From Virgibacillus doumboii (GTDB taxonomy: Bacteria; Bacillota; Bacilli; Bacillales; Amphibacillaceae), in NCBI RefSeq assembly GCF_902806455.1, contig NZ_CADCWQ010000001.1:2356001-2420000 (forward strand): 64,000 nucleotides of DNA. The letters are read 5' to 3'. Below, piece after piece: positions 26,708-35,567 of this stretch. Below the pieces are notes generated by a model. The model saw nothing but the letters and a program-made list of their open reading frames with translations, searched no databases and was not told the origin of the DNA. A program made the translations under genes and the position numbers. Numbering within the stretch: the first letter of the stretch is position 1; every line of letters begins with the position of its first letter.

Positions 26708-27874
26708 CTAGTTTTTCACGGTTTCCCGTTCTTCTTTTAACAATTCATCGAGCACCTCTTTGAAAATATCTTCCATATCCGTTGACGCCTCGTGCCCTTT
26801 TACTTCTTTATAAAACGCCTTAAACAGCTCCAGATCACTCATCTCCGTACGGCTCGTCCGAATATCGCTTTCAGGCTGATCCGGCGCAGCCAAATAGTTC
26901 CCGCGCTCAACATGCATCGCATTCGGATACACCGACCGTATCCGCTCCATCGGCGAAAGCACCGGCGCCTCATCCAGCAGCCGTACAAACACATAATCAT
27001 CACTAACCGGATGAGTCAGCAGATTCTCCAGTGTATCCTCCACCCGCCGGATATCCCTAAGCGGCGTGAGCGAACGCTTCTCAACCGTCACATTCCCATC
27101 CGCATCCATCTCCACAACATGATACCCCTTGTTATGATTTGCTTCCGACACCGAATACTTCAAAATCGACCCCGAATAACGCACCCTCTCATCATGCACA
27201 TGATGTGCCTGGTGCAAATGTCCAAGCGCCGTATAGTTGAATTGGGAAAATAGACGGGCATCCACATACTCCGCTCCCCCGATAGAAAGCGGCCGCTCCG
27301 ATTCACTCGTGTTCTCCTCTTCTTCGCCAAACGGCGTGACAAAAGCATGCCCAATATACACATGCCTGGCGTCGGGATCCATGTTCGTGCTGATATTTTC
27401 AATGATTTTTTGCGCAGCGTCATTATGGCTGCGAATTGTCTCATCCTCAAATGTCGTGCGCACCACACTCGGATCACAATACGGAACAAGATGAAAATGC
27501 ACCTCGCCATGTTCATCATTCAGTATAACCGGCTCCGTGTTGTCCGTGAAATTACCAACAATATGAAACCCATTCTGCTCCATAATCCTGCTTCCGAAAT
27601 TGAGCCGGCTTGGGCTATCGTGGTTCCCCGCCACCGCCAGCACCGGCGTCTTAAGTTTCAGCACAATCGTCTCCAGCACCTTATCCAATAAGTGCACAGC
27701 CTCAGTCGGCGGCACCGCGCGGTCATACAAGTCGCCGGCAATAATCACCGCATCCGGCTGCTCCTCTTCAATGGCTTTGGTGAACTGCTTGAGCACATAC
27801 TCCTGATCTTCTGTCATATACACGCCCTGGACCAGCTTTCCCAAATGCCAATCTGCCGTATGAAAAAATTTCAT
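26708..27874 (-). CDS. sbcD: Exonuclease SbcD (Mre11-like) nuclease subunit
   Basis: A 388-residue Mre11-family metallophosphoesterase. HTADWHLGK, AGDLYDRAVPP and AVAGNHDSPSRL are metal-binding motifs I-III; YIGHAF and TALGHLHQAH are the later histidine motifs. It has 3'-5' exonuclease and endonuclease activity in the complex with SbcC, whose gene follows. Confidence 0.96.
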   Translation of the reverse strand: MKFFHTADWHLGKLVQGVYMTEDQEYVLKQFTKAIEEEQPDAVIIAGDLYDRAVPPTEAVHLLDKVLETIVLKLKTPVLAVAGNHDSPSRLNFGSRIMEQNGFHIVGNFTDNTEPVILNDEHGEVHFHLVPYCDPSVVRTTFEDETIRSHNDAAQKIIENISTNMDPDARHVYIGHAFVTPFGEEEENTSESERPLSIGGAEYVDARLFSQFNYTALGHLHQAHHVHDERVRYSGSILKYSVSEANHNKGYHVVEMDADGNVTVEKRSLTPLRDIRRVEDTLENLLTHPVSDDYVFVRLLDEAPVLSPMERIRSVYPNAMHVERGNYLAAPDQPESDIRTSRTEMSDLELFKAFYKEVKGHEASTDMEDIFKEVLDELLKEERETVKN

Positions 27875-27990
27875 TACACCTCACTCCTTTTGCGATCAAT
27901 TCTATCATTCTATTATAGTATAAAAATGGTGTGCTTTGGTTTAATATTGCGAATCGAAATTTTTCCAGCCACCGAATTGCTGACTGAAAT

Positions 27991-28092
27991 TTTGAACTTG
28001 AGCGGGAAAACTGTGAACCTGGGCGAAATATTTGTGAACTTGAGCCGATTTCACTACATTTTGAGCCAAATCTGTGACAACTTGAGCCAAAA
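27991..28092. repeat. TGTGAACTTGAGCG repeat cluster, copy 1
   Basis: Units TTGAACTTGAGCGGGAAAAC, TGTGAACCTGGGCGAAATAT, TGTGAACTTGAGCCGATTTC and TTGAGCCAAATC...TGTGACAACTTGAGCC follow each other. The whole 100 bases match 29263-29362 in the same order. It ends just before the stop codon of the NERD gene. Confidence 0.85.
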
Positions 28093-28095
28093 TCA

Positions 28096-29088
28096 CTATT
28101 CTGTTAGTTTTTCAAGGTCCAGACGATACCGCATCCCGCTTCCAACTCCAACCTTATCTAATCCTTCTGCTTGTAAACTCTTTCTCGTAATACTATTTGA
28201 ATCTAGTTTCAAAAAACCCCGGGCTTCCCTATTATTAATGTACTCTCCAACTAACAATCTATAATCGCAGAGGGTAGGGCGATGAGCTGTTTTCGACCTT
28301 AATCCGCAGTTCTCACATAGCCATTTACCACTTTTCCAAATCATCGGAATACTGCCGCACCCCGGGCAAAACACACCCTTTATCAAATCGTCAGTTGTAA
28401 TACCTTTCTTTTCCATCTCGTTATATTCCTCTGGACGGTGATCCTCCAACAGGTGATAGGAAAGCTTCATTAGATGATCATCAGAAAGACATTTCAATTT
28501 ATTTTTTTCAATAAATGAATCAATTTTAGGAAGAACTTTATCTCGGTGCATGACAATATCGGAAATGATTTTATTGTTGGACAGATTCCTGAGGTAAGTG
28601 TCGTTGCTGCTGAACACAACAATTTTTTCAATCGGGACTGTGGGGTAGTTCATTTCACGGAGGTAGTTCAACAATCTTCTATGCTGCAGATTCACTTGAA
28701 AAACGGGATTACCGAAATTTTTAATTTCATCGTTTAATTCCCTGTATGCTTGACCCATTTCATCAAAATTCACGTGATCATAAATATTTTTAACTTCAAT
28801 AATAAGGAAAAAATAAATGGATAGGATTAGAAAGTCCAGTTGAAAGTGACCTTTATCGTCGGGGATTCGCAGGTAATGAAATATCAGGAAGTCATCTTCC
28901 GGGAGAAAATTCAAATGGAATATCAGTGACTCCTCACCTTTGTAACCGGAGGACAGCTTGGCGGCGTCTGAATTGATGGATTGTTTTTCCGGATGTGTGT
29001 CAGCAATACGCCGATCCAGAGCCAGTGCTTTTTGGATATGAACGGGGAATGTTAATGGTTTGACATACAATTGTACACAACCTTTCAT
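28096..29088 (-). CDS. NERD-domain protein with zinc ribbon
   Basis: About 330 residues. Near residues 40-130 is a NERD domain (SGYKGEESLIFHL, FQLDFLILSIYFFLIIEVKN), a nuclease-related fold. Near 270-290 a zinc ribbon reads CPGCGSIPMIWKSGKWLCENC. Such Bacillus proteins are cytoplasmic and uncharacterised. MKGCVQLYVKPLTFP is the likely start as in relatives; the frame is open to 29133 and no clear ribosome site is seen for either. It is the only gene between two direct copies of a repeat cluster. Confidence 0.75.
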   Translation of the reverse strand: MKGCVQLYVKPLTFPVHIQKALALDRRIADTHPEKQSINSDAAKLSSGYKGEESLIFHLNFLPEDDFLIFHYLRIPDDKGHFQLDFLILSIYFFLIIEVKNIYDHVNFDEMGQAYRELNDEIKNFGNPVFQVNLQHRRLLNYLREMNYPTVPIEKIVVFSSNDTYLRNLSNNKIISDIVMHRDKVLPKIDSFIEKNKLKCLSDDHLMKLSYHLLEDHRPEEYNEMEKKGITTDDLIKGVFCPGCGSIPMIWKSGKWLCENCGLRSKTAHRPTLCDYRLLVGEYINNREARGFLKLDSNSITRKSLQAEGLDKVGVGSGMRYRLDLEKLTE

Positions 29089-29262
29089 AGTGAAATTTTC
29101 GGTACAGATTATATATTCGACACGACTGGCCAAAATCCTTCATTAAAACAAAAAAATTTGGAAATCAAATACAAAACGTGGAGCTATGCTGGATATTAAG
29201 CTGATTTAGTGAACATTTTACTAATTTTAAACATGCGTTTGACCTGAAGCAGGCGAACAAAA

Positions 29263-29362
29263 TGTGAACTTGAGCGGGGAAATTGTGAACTTGAGCGAAA
29301 TATTTGTGAACTTGGGCGATTTCACAGCTTTTTGAGCCGATTCTGTGACAACTTGAGCGAAA
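29263..29362. repeat. TGTGAACTTGAGCG repeat cluster, copy 2
   Basis: About 100 bases nearly matching 27991-28092 in the same orientation, with units TGTGAACTTGAGCGGGGAAA, TGTGAACTTGAGCGAAATAT, TGTGAACTTGGGCGATTTCA and TTTGAGCCGATTCTGTGACA. The two copies flank the NERD gene. Confidence 0.85.
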
Positions 29363-29395
29363 CCCGAAACCTCCGCATCCAGCACACTAAAAAGC

Positions 29396-29420
29396 CCTGG
29401 AAGCATACATACCTTCCAGG
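29396..29420 (-). terminator. ger operon terminator
   Basis: CCTGGAAG/CTTCCAGG stem, followed on the minus strand by GCTTTTTAG. Confidence 0.8.
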
Positions 29421-29432
29421 ACCGCACAAATC

Positions 29433-29660
29433 CTATCCCCCCAACAGACCACTCAACGGCTTAAATACCCACTGCACCAGTTCAGTTGGACCGGGCATTT
29501 CCGGAAAATATATGAGAAGTGCGGAGAGCAGGATTCCGACTATCGTCAACATGACAAACGCACGTTTTTCTTTCTTCAGATGTTGATCTATTCTTGGCCA
29601 CTCATACAGTGTGATGAAGACAGCAACAACAATCACTAAAATTACACTTAATATTTTCAT
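29433..29660 (-). CDS. Small two-helix membrane protein of the ger operon (D-subunit type)
   Basis: A 75-residue protein with hydrophobic segments at about 4-18 (LSVILVIVVAVFITL) and 36-52 (VMLTIVGILLSALLIYF). It overlaps the gerC stop by 4 bases, so it is a fourth gene of the receptor operon. Some Bacillus germinant-receptor operons carry such a two-helix D protein that tunes the receptor; I assign it to this class by size, topology and place. Confidence 0.6.
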   Translation of the reverse strand: MKILSVILVIVVAVFITLYEWPRIDQHLKKEKRAFVMLTIVGILLSALLIYFPEMPGPTELVQWVFKPLSGLLGG

Positions 29661-30826
29661 TGGTTCGTCACCTGATCTTCCGGTACTGCGGGTGGGGATG
29701 CGGACCTGCCAGGCCGTTTAATTTTAACATCACTTTTAATTTTAACGGATATTTCCGGAAACTTTTTCGACCACTTGTTTTTCACCTTGTTGAATTCATT
29801 TGGATAATGACGGTGAAACGCCTCACCAAAACCGAGAATATCTGACTTCAATTCTTTCTGGACCAGCTCCAATGCGGCGCGGATACGTTTATCAATCTGA
29901 TTTTCCAATTGTTTCTCAAGCTTGTTAGCCGTGACAGGGTTCATTAAATTTAACGTTGTTTCATTTTCGACAGCATCATCGATCGATTTTATTTTTATGG
30001 TCATTGTCCATGTTCCGTTTTTAATTTTGGGTATTAATTCCGTACTTGCCTCAAAAATGTGAAATGAAATATGATCTTCCTCGCCCTCGGGCTTAACAGT
30101 GACTGCGGCATCTTTAATTTCATTTCGTATCCAAAGTACTCCCCTTGTCATCTTTTCATCGAGTTGGCCAACCATTTTTCCGTTTTTAAAAACAGCCGTA
30201 CCACTAACACGCACCCCGACTGTATTGGGAGGCTCCTCCTCAATTTCGAGAATCGGCAATGCAATACGCTCCCCCTGATCAGCCGCCACCTGGAGCAGTT
30301 CTTTTACATCTACGCTCATACCAACTTTTAAATTTGTTATTTCTCTTGCTACCTCAGCTGAGCTTCTCTCCAGATCCGGCAAAACTTTAAAGAAATCAGA
30401 AGGCTTACCTTTTGTAACAAAAACATAGGATCTCAACCTTGGATTTGGATGCCTTGCTAAAAAGTCAATATGCTTGCGAATCCCTTTTTTAGCCATTTTT
30501 TCACCAATAAAGACTACACGATTATGACCCGAAAATAGCCTTCGGGGAATTTTCTGCTGCAATTTTGAATCAGCATCGAAGGTTGTTCTTCCTGTTTCCT
30601 TCTCCACAGTTGTCAGTTGTCCGCTGCCTTGTTGCGCTCCACCGCTTCCCTGCCCGCTTCCAATCGCACTTGGATTCACCAGTTGCACAGATAATGCAAT
30701 CTGATCATCATCTGTTTTACCAAGACCTATCCCCACAATTATCGCTAAGTCATTTATCTCCGTGCGGTCCCAGCATCCCGCAAGAAGTATCAGAAGGCAT
30801 ATTGATAAAGAAAACAACCGTTTCAT
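29657..30826 (-). CDS. gerC: Spore germination receptor lipoprotein GerC
   Basis: A Ger(x)C family protein of about 389 residues. The start MKRLFSLSICLLILLAGCWD has a signal sequence and lipobox LLAGC, so Cys17 should be lipid-anchored to the spore inner membrane. The ribosome site GGAAGGG fixes the start at 30826; the frame continues to 30925 without one. GRTTFDADSKLQQKIPRRLF and RHYPNEFNKVKNKW are family features. It works with the A and B subunits to sense germinants. Confidence 0.93.
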   Translation of the reverse strand: MKRLFSLSICLLILLAGCWDRTEINDLAIIVGIGLGKTDDDQIALSVQLVNPSAIGSGQGSGGAQQGSGQLTTVEKETGRTTFDADSKLQQKIPRRLFSGHNRVVFIGEKMAKKGIRKHIDFLARHPNPRLRSYVFVTKGKPSDFFKVLPDLERSSAEVAREITNLKVGMSVDVKELLQVAADQGERIALPILEIEEEPPNTVGVRVSGTAVFKNGKMVGQLDEKMTRGVLWIRNEIKDAAVTVKPEGEEDHISFHIFEASTELIPKIKNGTWTMTIKIKSIDDAVENETTLNLMNPVTANKLEKQLENQIDKRIRAALELVQKELKSDILGFGEAFHRHYPNEFNKVKNKWSKKFPEISVKIKSDVKIKRPGRSASPPAVPEDQVTNQ

Positions 30827-30827
30827 T

Positions 30828-31937
30828 TTACCCTTCCTTTCCTTCTTTAGTGCCAGTAATTTTTTCTCGCACAACAGCAGCCACCAGTAAAATAAGTGGA
30901 ATGACAGCCAAGAAAACCAGTGCATAAAATGGAAACGTTTCGCTCAGAAATTTCTCAAGCTCCTGTAAATTTGCTGCTGACCAATATCCCATTATCGTAA
31001 CAATAAAGCCCAGCGGAAAAACAATCGGCCGATAATCGGACAGTTTCAGCCATTGCGCCGTACCGAGAACCGTAGCATAGAAAAAAACCGAAATTTTAAC
31101 AAATATGCCGCCGACCCAAATTGCCATTACAACAGACTCCATATGCTGGATAAATTCAGCTATACTGATATAGCGGGCCGCTTCCATAACGGGGTATGTA
31201 AACCTATCCGTAAGTGCACCGAATACAAACATGGTCACCAAATTGGTAATAACCATGGTAAGCATTACAGCAACAACGGTTAATACACTCCATTTCAAGG
31301 CTTTTTTTCGACTCCTTAAAAAAGGAAGCATAAAAGATATCAAAAAGAACTCCAAAAACCATCCTGCCGGTACCACTGCTCCCCTTAGTGATGGCGTCAA
31401 TCCATTTTCAAATACAGGCAGCATGTTGGCAGGGTCCAACTCCGGGGTCAGCAACAGAAGAACCAAAAAAAATAAAACAATTACAACGGGAACAAATACC
31501 TGGGCGCTTCTGGCGATAACTTCCAATCCACCCCTTACAGCGAGGGCACACACAAGTGCCATACTTCCGATAATCACAATCATTGGAGTTGTTGAGAGAA
31601 AATTCCCTTTCACAAACGCGCCATACTCCCTCAAAACAACCCCGCATGTATGAGCCAAAAAAAAGATAAAGATGAGCCCGACTACTTTTCCAATAAATTT
31701 ACCGGCAATTGTTTCACTGTATTTAATAATAGTCTGCTCCGGAAAGCGTTTATTTAATTGAATAGCAATAAAAGCGGCCAAAAAGCCTGCTGCTGAAGCC
31801 CAGATTGGTGACATCCACATGTCCTGACGTGCCACTTTCCCGGTTATCGCCGGAACAAGGAGAATCGCTGTTGCTATTATGGTTGGATAAATCAGAATAG
31901 CCATTTGCAGCGCATTGATTTTTCCTTTTTCAATCAT
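30828..31937 (-). CDS. gerB: Spore germination receptor permease-like subunit GerB
   Basis: About 369 residues with ten predicted membrane segments, of the GerAB/APC-like family that binds the germinant. MIEKGKINALQMAILIYPTI is the typical start; AGAGGTGG lies 7 bases before the ATG at 31937, with another ATG two codons earlier. It is followed within 2 bases by gerC. Confidence 0.92.
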   Translation of the reverse strand: MIEKGKINALQMAILIYPTIIATAILLVPAITGKVARQDMWMSPIWASAAGFLAAFIAIQLNKRFPEQTIIKYSETIAGKFIGKVVGLIFIFFLAHTCGVVLREYGAFVKGNFLSTTPMIVIIGSMALVCALAVRGGLEVIARSAQVFVPVVIVLFFLVLLLLTPELDPANMLPVFENGLTPSLRGAVVPAGWFLEFFLISFMLPFLRSRKKALKWSVLTVVAVMLTMVITNLVTMFVFGALTDRFTYPVMEAARYISIAEFIQHMESVVMAIWVGGIFVKISVFFYATVLGTAQWLKLSDYRPIVFPLGFIVTIMGYWSAANLQELEKFLSETFPFYALVFLAVIPLILLVAAVVREKITGTKEGKEG

Positions 31938-31970
31938 GCTCATCCACCTCTATCCTTGACAGTCGGTTGG

Positions 31971-33452
31971 TCATTCTTCACCTCTAATCGGAGACGGTTT
32001 CTGGTTATCAGTTTGTCGATATTTATTATAGTTACCTGAAAAATGTGGTCTTGTATTGAACTTCCACCATGGAGCACGCATCAGCACATCTTTCATATCC
32101 CCCCATTGCATTGGTGCCATCGGGCTAAGATATGGTACACCAAATGAACGAAGTGACGCCATGTGGATTATAATTACGATAATTCCCATTATAATGCCCA
32201 GCAGTCCAAGCGTACCTGCCAGCAGTATCATTGGAAAACGCAGCATACGAATAGAATTCGATGCTGAATAACGCGGTATTGTAAATGAAGCAACCCCTGT
32301 TAATGCAACAACAATTATCATAGGAGCCGATACAATTCCCGCTGAAACAGCTGCTTCACCAATAACCAATGCACCAACAATACTGACAGCAGACCCTACC
32401 TGTTTTGGCAGACGGAGACCAGCCTCACGCAATGCTTCGAATGTAATTTCCATCATTAATGCTTCAATCAGTGCAGGGAATGGAACCTGAGCCCGTGATG
32501 CAGCGATACTGAATAACAGTGTTGTCGGGATCATCTCCTGATGATACGTAACTAACGCTACATATAACGAAGGAAGAAATAATGAGATCAGAAGAAAAAG
32601 ATACCGCATCCAGCGAATTGCTGTACCGATTAAATAACGTCCATAATAATCCTCACTCGCCTGCAGCAGGGAGTAAAATGTAGTGGGTACAACCAAGACA
32701 TACGGGGAACCGTCAACCAAAACTGCGACCCGGCCTTCCAGCAGGCCAGCCGTCACAACATCCGGCCGTTCAGTCGCCAGCGTTTGCGGGAATGGGGAGT
32801 TTGGATTATCTTCAATAAATTCCTCCAATACTCCGCTGTCCAAAATACTGTCAACATCAATTCGGTTTATTCTGGTTTCTGTTTCTTTCAACACTGTTTC
32901 GTCTACTATTCCGTCTACATATGCAAGTTTTATCCTCGTTTTGGTGTACTCTCCAACCTCCACGGATTTCATTTTCAGCTTGGGACTCCTGATTCTTCTT
33001 CGGAGCAGTGATGTATTGACACCAATCGTTTCAATAAATCCTTCTCTTGGTCCCCTGACAACCGTCTCCGCCTTTGGTTCATCGACAGACCGTTTTGCCC
33101 ATTTCGAGAGTCCCAATGCAAAGCCGCTAATTTGCTGATCGACCAGAATCACCGGATTTCCGGCAGAAATTTCTTTTATGCTGTCTGCAAAAGTATTGAC
33201 CTCTTTAACACTGGAAGTCGAAATTTCTTTATGAATTAATGTATCAATCAAATAATCTTCACCCACTGAAGCGTTGATGAGCGGAGTCAGCACACTGTCA
33301 TCAATTTCTTCGATGTTTGACAATCCTTCGATATAAATGAGAAGTGCTTTAACTTGTTCACCTATGTAAAACGATCGAAAAATAACGTCAGAACAGTTTT
33401 TATAAATCGAACGAAACTTTTTCTCATTATCTGATAACTTGTTAGAAAGCAA
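31971..33452 (-). CDS. gerA: Spore germination receptor subunit GerA, main part after an in-frame stop
   Basis: A GerA-family protein: soluble N-domain (KNCSDVIFRSF to RINRIDVDSILDSGVLEEFI), the PQTLATERPDVVTAGLLEGR motif, then four or five membrane helices and a C-tail (GDMKDVLMRAPWWKF). The frame without stops begins only after a TAA at 33480-33482. Between that stop and here there is no ATG; TTG at 33452 is the first usual start and has no ribosome site. The normal N-terminus, with its ATG, ribosome site and basic segment, lies in the same frame before the TAA (33480-33566). The gene is thus probably inactive, weakly re-initiated or read through. Confidence 0.8.
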   Translation of the reverse strand: MLSNKLSDNEKKFRSIYKNCSDVIFRSFYIGEQVKALLIYIEGLSNIEEIDDSVLTPLINASVGEDYLIDTLIHKEISTSSVKEVNTFADSIKEISAGNPVILVDQQISGFALGLSKWAKRSVDEPKAETVVRGPREGFIETIGVNTSLLRRRIRSPKLKMKSVEVGEYTKTRIKLAYVDGIVDETVLKETETRINRIDVDSILDSGVLEEFIEDNPNSPFPQTLATERPDVVTAGLLEGRVAVLVDGSPYVLVVPTTFYSLLQASEDYYGRYLIGTAIRWMRYLFLLISLFLPSLYVALVTYHQEMIPTTLLFSIAASRAQVPFPALIEALMMEITFEALREAGLRLPKQVGSAVSIVGALVIGEAAVSAGIVSAPMIIVVALTGVASFTIPRYSASNSIRMLRFPMILLAGTLGLLGIIMGIIVIIIHMASLRSFGVPYLSPMAPMQWGDMKDVLMRAPWWKFNTRPHFSGNYNKYRQTDNQKPSPIRGEE

Positions 33453-33479
33453 GGCCTGTTCATCAACTGGCTGTTCAAT

Positions 33480-33566
33480 TTAGGAAGTGTTGTCCGCCTT
33501 TTTGGATTTACGCTGTTTCTTTCGTCTTTTTAGCAGCGACAGCATTCCCTTTTGCTCATTTTTCAT
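33480..33566 (-). pseudogene. gerA: N-terminal codons of gerA cut off by an in-frame TAA
   Basis: GGAGGG precedes an ATG at 33566. The 28 codons read MKNEQKGMLSLLKRRKKQRK then SKKADNTS and TAA. This basic start is typical of GerA proteins, and the frame beyond the stop continues directly into IEQPVDEQALLSNKL of the main part. Confidence 0.75.
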
Positions 33567-33604
33567 CCTCGCCCTCCTCTCTTAGCGACTGGGTGAATAT
33601 ACCA

Positions 33605-33635
33605 TAGTTTGGATAGTTGGAGGGAAATTTATGCA
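33605..33635 (-). promoter_or_regulatory. Likely sigma-G promoter of the ger operon
   Basis: Minus strand: -35 TGCATA (33630-33635), an 18-base spacer, -10 CAAACTA (33605-33611), near the sigma-G pattern gYATR - 17/18 - CATACTA. It lies about 40 bases before the gerA ATG at 33566. Confidence 0.65.
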
Positions 33636-33644
33636 ATTAAAAAA

Positions 33645-33666
33645 CCTAAACCCAGTTGGATTTAGG
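33645..33666. terminator. Terminator between the GyrI-like gene and the ger operon
   Basis: CCTAAACCC/GGATTTAGG stem with a 4-base loop and T-runs on both strands. Confidence 0.8.
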
Positions 33667-33700
33667 CTTTTTGGCGGTAGTTAGAATCGACACTGTCGCA

Positions 33701-34162
33701 CTACGACGGTCTTATCGGGTCATACAGTGTACATCGGATTATTTCTTCTTCCTGTTTCCTTTGATCAAATGTTTCCAATGTCCAGGCATTATAGATCCTT
33801 TCATACTCCGAATCCTCGATTTGCTGATGCATTTTTCCGTACGCCTGATGGATTTCCCACTTTATGCCATCATGAGAAATTGCGGCATACTCCTGTGCGG
33901 GTATAACAATCGCATCCATCCCGTTTGGTACATCATTAAATTCTGTGACCTCCACACATTTCCAATAACCATCCTCTTCCTCTGTCGCATCTACCTTGTG
34001 GATACCAATGAAAACATCCGGATTGGTCTTATTTTCAATTTCATCCAGGCGGTTATGCATTGTTTCCACTACTGCCGGGATTTTTTCCTGATATTCTTTA
34101 AGTGTAGAGCAAACCAGGCGGATTCCGACCAGTTTCATCTCCCCTTTGGTTACAACTTGCAT
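33701..34162 (-). CDS. GyrI-like/AraC effector-binding domain protein
   Basis: A 153-residue stand-alone effector-binding domain (GIRLVCSTL, WTLETFDQRK, with VIPAQEYAAISHDG as the ligand-pocket strand). The family binds small molecules or, in GyrI, DNA gyrase. There is no DNA-binding part. It is the last gene of the VOC/sigma cluster. Confidence 0.8.
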   Translation of the reverse strand: MQVVTKGEMKLVGIRLVCSTLKEYQEKIPAVVETMHNRLDEIENKTNPDVFIGIHKVDATEEEDGYWKCVEVTEFNDVPNGMDAIVIPAQEYAAISHDGIKWEIHQAYGKMHQQIEDSEYERIYNAWTLETFDQRKQEEEIIRCTLYDPIRPS

Positions 34163-34180
34163 GAGTTCCTTTCCTCCCGT

Positions 34181-34544
34181 TCATTGATTCACTTTTTCTT
34201 TTTTCATAAATTGGTAGATTTCTCTTAACATTTGAAGACCTTCCCGCTCCGCATGCTTTGCTTCTTTAACAAGCCGGCTTGCTTTTTGACTGGTTTCATT
34301 TACCCCAACAGGAGCAAGCGGTTGCCGCCAAGGTATAAAAATTAAACTGGATGGATGATGCCTTACCTGTATCCTCGCTTTGATACAAGGATAAACCGGT
34401 TTGAAGCGGCCATGGCTGATGAAAACGAAAACCAACACCATATTTATCCAGGTGTACGACGACCAGGTCAAAAATATTTTGATACCACTCTGAAGATACT
34501 CCAAGATCCTTAACTGAAATAAAAACACTATCAATACGCTTCAC
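34181..34544 (-). pseudogene. Broken VOC (glyoxalase-fold) gene
   Basis: From a GTG at 34544 one frame encodes a VOC N-terminal half (MKRIDSVFISVKDLGVSSEW, DLVVVHLDKYGVGFRF) that ends soon after IQFNFYTLAA. The C-terminal half is missing; after a frame change the sequence goes into an unrelated helical tail (NETSQKASRLVKEAKHAERE). The DNA is therefore a joint of two gene pieces. Confidence 0.7.
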
Positions 34545-34622
34545 AAAGCTCTCTGGTTACCCTCCTCTCACGTAATCTCATTTCTATAACGGGAAATATC
34601 CCGAAAAAAATACGGTCGATTT

Positions 34623-35300
34623 TTATTTTTCCTGAAAAACGACAAGCTTATTTCCGTCGGGATCGTAAAATTCAAAATAGAAGCCATTTGTGTGGCCGGA
34701 CCGTTTTACAGTGAATCCGCTTGACAGCAGTTCATGGTAAACAGAAACAATTTCCTGTGGTTTTCCAAGTTTAATAGCCTCCAGGAAAAGCTGGATTAAA
34801 TTTTGATTATCATTCTTAATATGTTGATTCTGGTGGTATTTTTTCTTTAGCGTAGTTCTGGCACGGTGAAGGGCTGCTTTAACAGCTCCTGAAGTCATTC
34901 CCAGCATCGTTGCAGTTTCTTTGGAGGAGAACGAAAAACTATCGATTAATAAAACAATTGCGGCTTGTCTTATTGGCAGTCTATGAACAAGTTCTTCTAA
35001 TGCACTGTACACCTCATAGTCTATAGGTTCGCTGTTGATAAGGAGGTTATCATCATATGTATCTACTGTAATATTTCGCTTACGGCAGATATCAATCCAA
35101 GTATTCGTGGCTATTTTAAACAAATATGCCTTTGTATTTTTTAACCGGCTCCATTTATCCTTGTTTTTAACAGCCTTCATCATCGTTTCCTGAAAAAGAT
35201 CATCACCCTCCCACGGGACACCAGCCAACTTGTGACAGTAGCCTTTTAGTTGATCCTGGTATTCTGAAAGTATTTGGCTGTAAAGTTGATCGGAATCCAT
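34623..35300 (-). CDS. ECF sigma factor with a VOC-derived C-terminal tail
   Basis: About 225 residues. Region 2 (LFQETMMKAVKNKDKW, YLFKIATNTWIDICR) and region 4 (HRLPIRQAAIVLLIDSFSFS, GMTSGAVKAALHRARTTLKK) are intact, so it should direct RNA polymerase. After region 4 a short piece looks like the beginning of a SnoaL-type domain (LIQLFLEAIKLGKPQEIVSV). It then passes in frame into YHELLSSGFTVKRSGHTNG and FYFEFYDPDGNKLVVFQEK, which is the last part of a VOC-fold protein. A deletion has likely fused two genes. GGAGGTGG fixes the start near 35300. No anti-sigma gene is seen. Confidence 0.82.
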   Translation of the reverse strand: MDSDQLYSQILSEYQDQLKGYCHKLAGVPWEGDDLFQETMMKAVKNKDKWSRLKNTKAYLFKIATNTWIDICRKRNITVDTYDDNLLINSEPIDYEVYSALEELVHRLPIRQAAIVLLIDSFSFSSKETATMLGMTSGAVKAALHRARTTLKKKYHQNQHIKNDNQNLIQLFLEAIKLGKPQEIVSVYHELLSSGFTVKRSGHTNGFYFEFYDPDGNKLVVFQEK

Positions 35301-35380
35301 CATCCACCTCCACAAACAGAGGTTGGGACACAAGTATTTTATCAATAACAAAATCCGAACATATTGGAAATGGTGCATAA

Positions 35381-35507
35381 AACCGCTCCGGGAATATACT
35401 TCGCTTTCCGGGGGCGGCTGGTGAGCCTCCTCGTGCTAGCGCACTTCGGAGTCTCACCGATGCCTTTCCTCCCCCAGGAGTCTACGTATATTCCCTCCGC
35501 TATTTCC
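35381..35507. repeat. GC-rich palindromic intergenic repeat common in Bacillaceae
   Basis: The ends are inverted (CCGCTCCGGGAATATAC and GTATATTCCCTCCGC) and the middle holds TCACCGATGCCTTTCCTCC and GGGCGGCTGGTGAGCCTCC. I have seen this element at many sites in Bacillus-type genomes. Reading frames through it are not genes. Confidence 0.75.
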
Positions 35508-35567
35508 ATGCATTGTTCGTCTTTTGGCAACACTTTTTTGTTTTGTCCCAGCCTCCTGTTTTCATCC

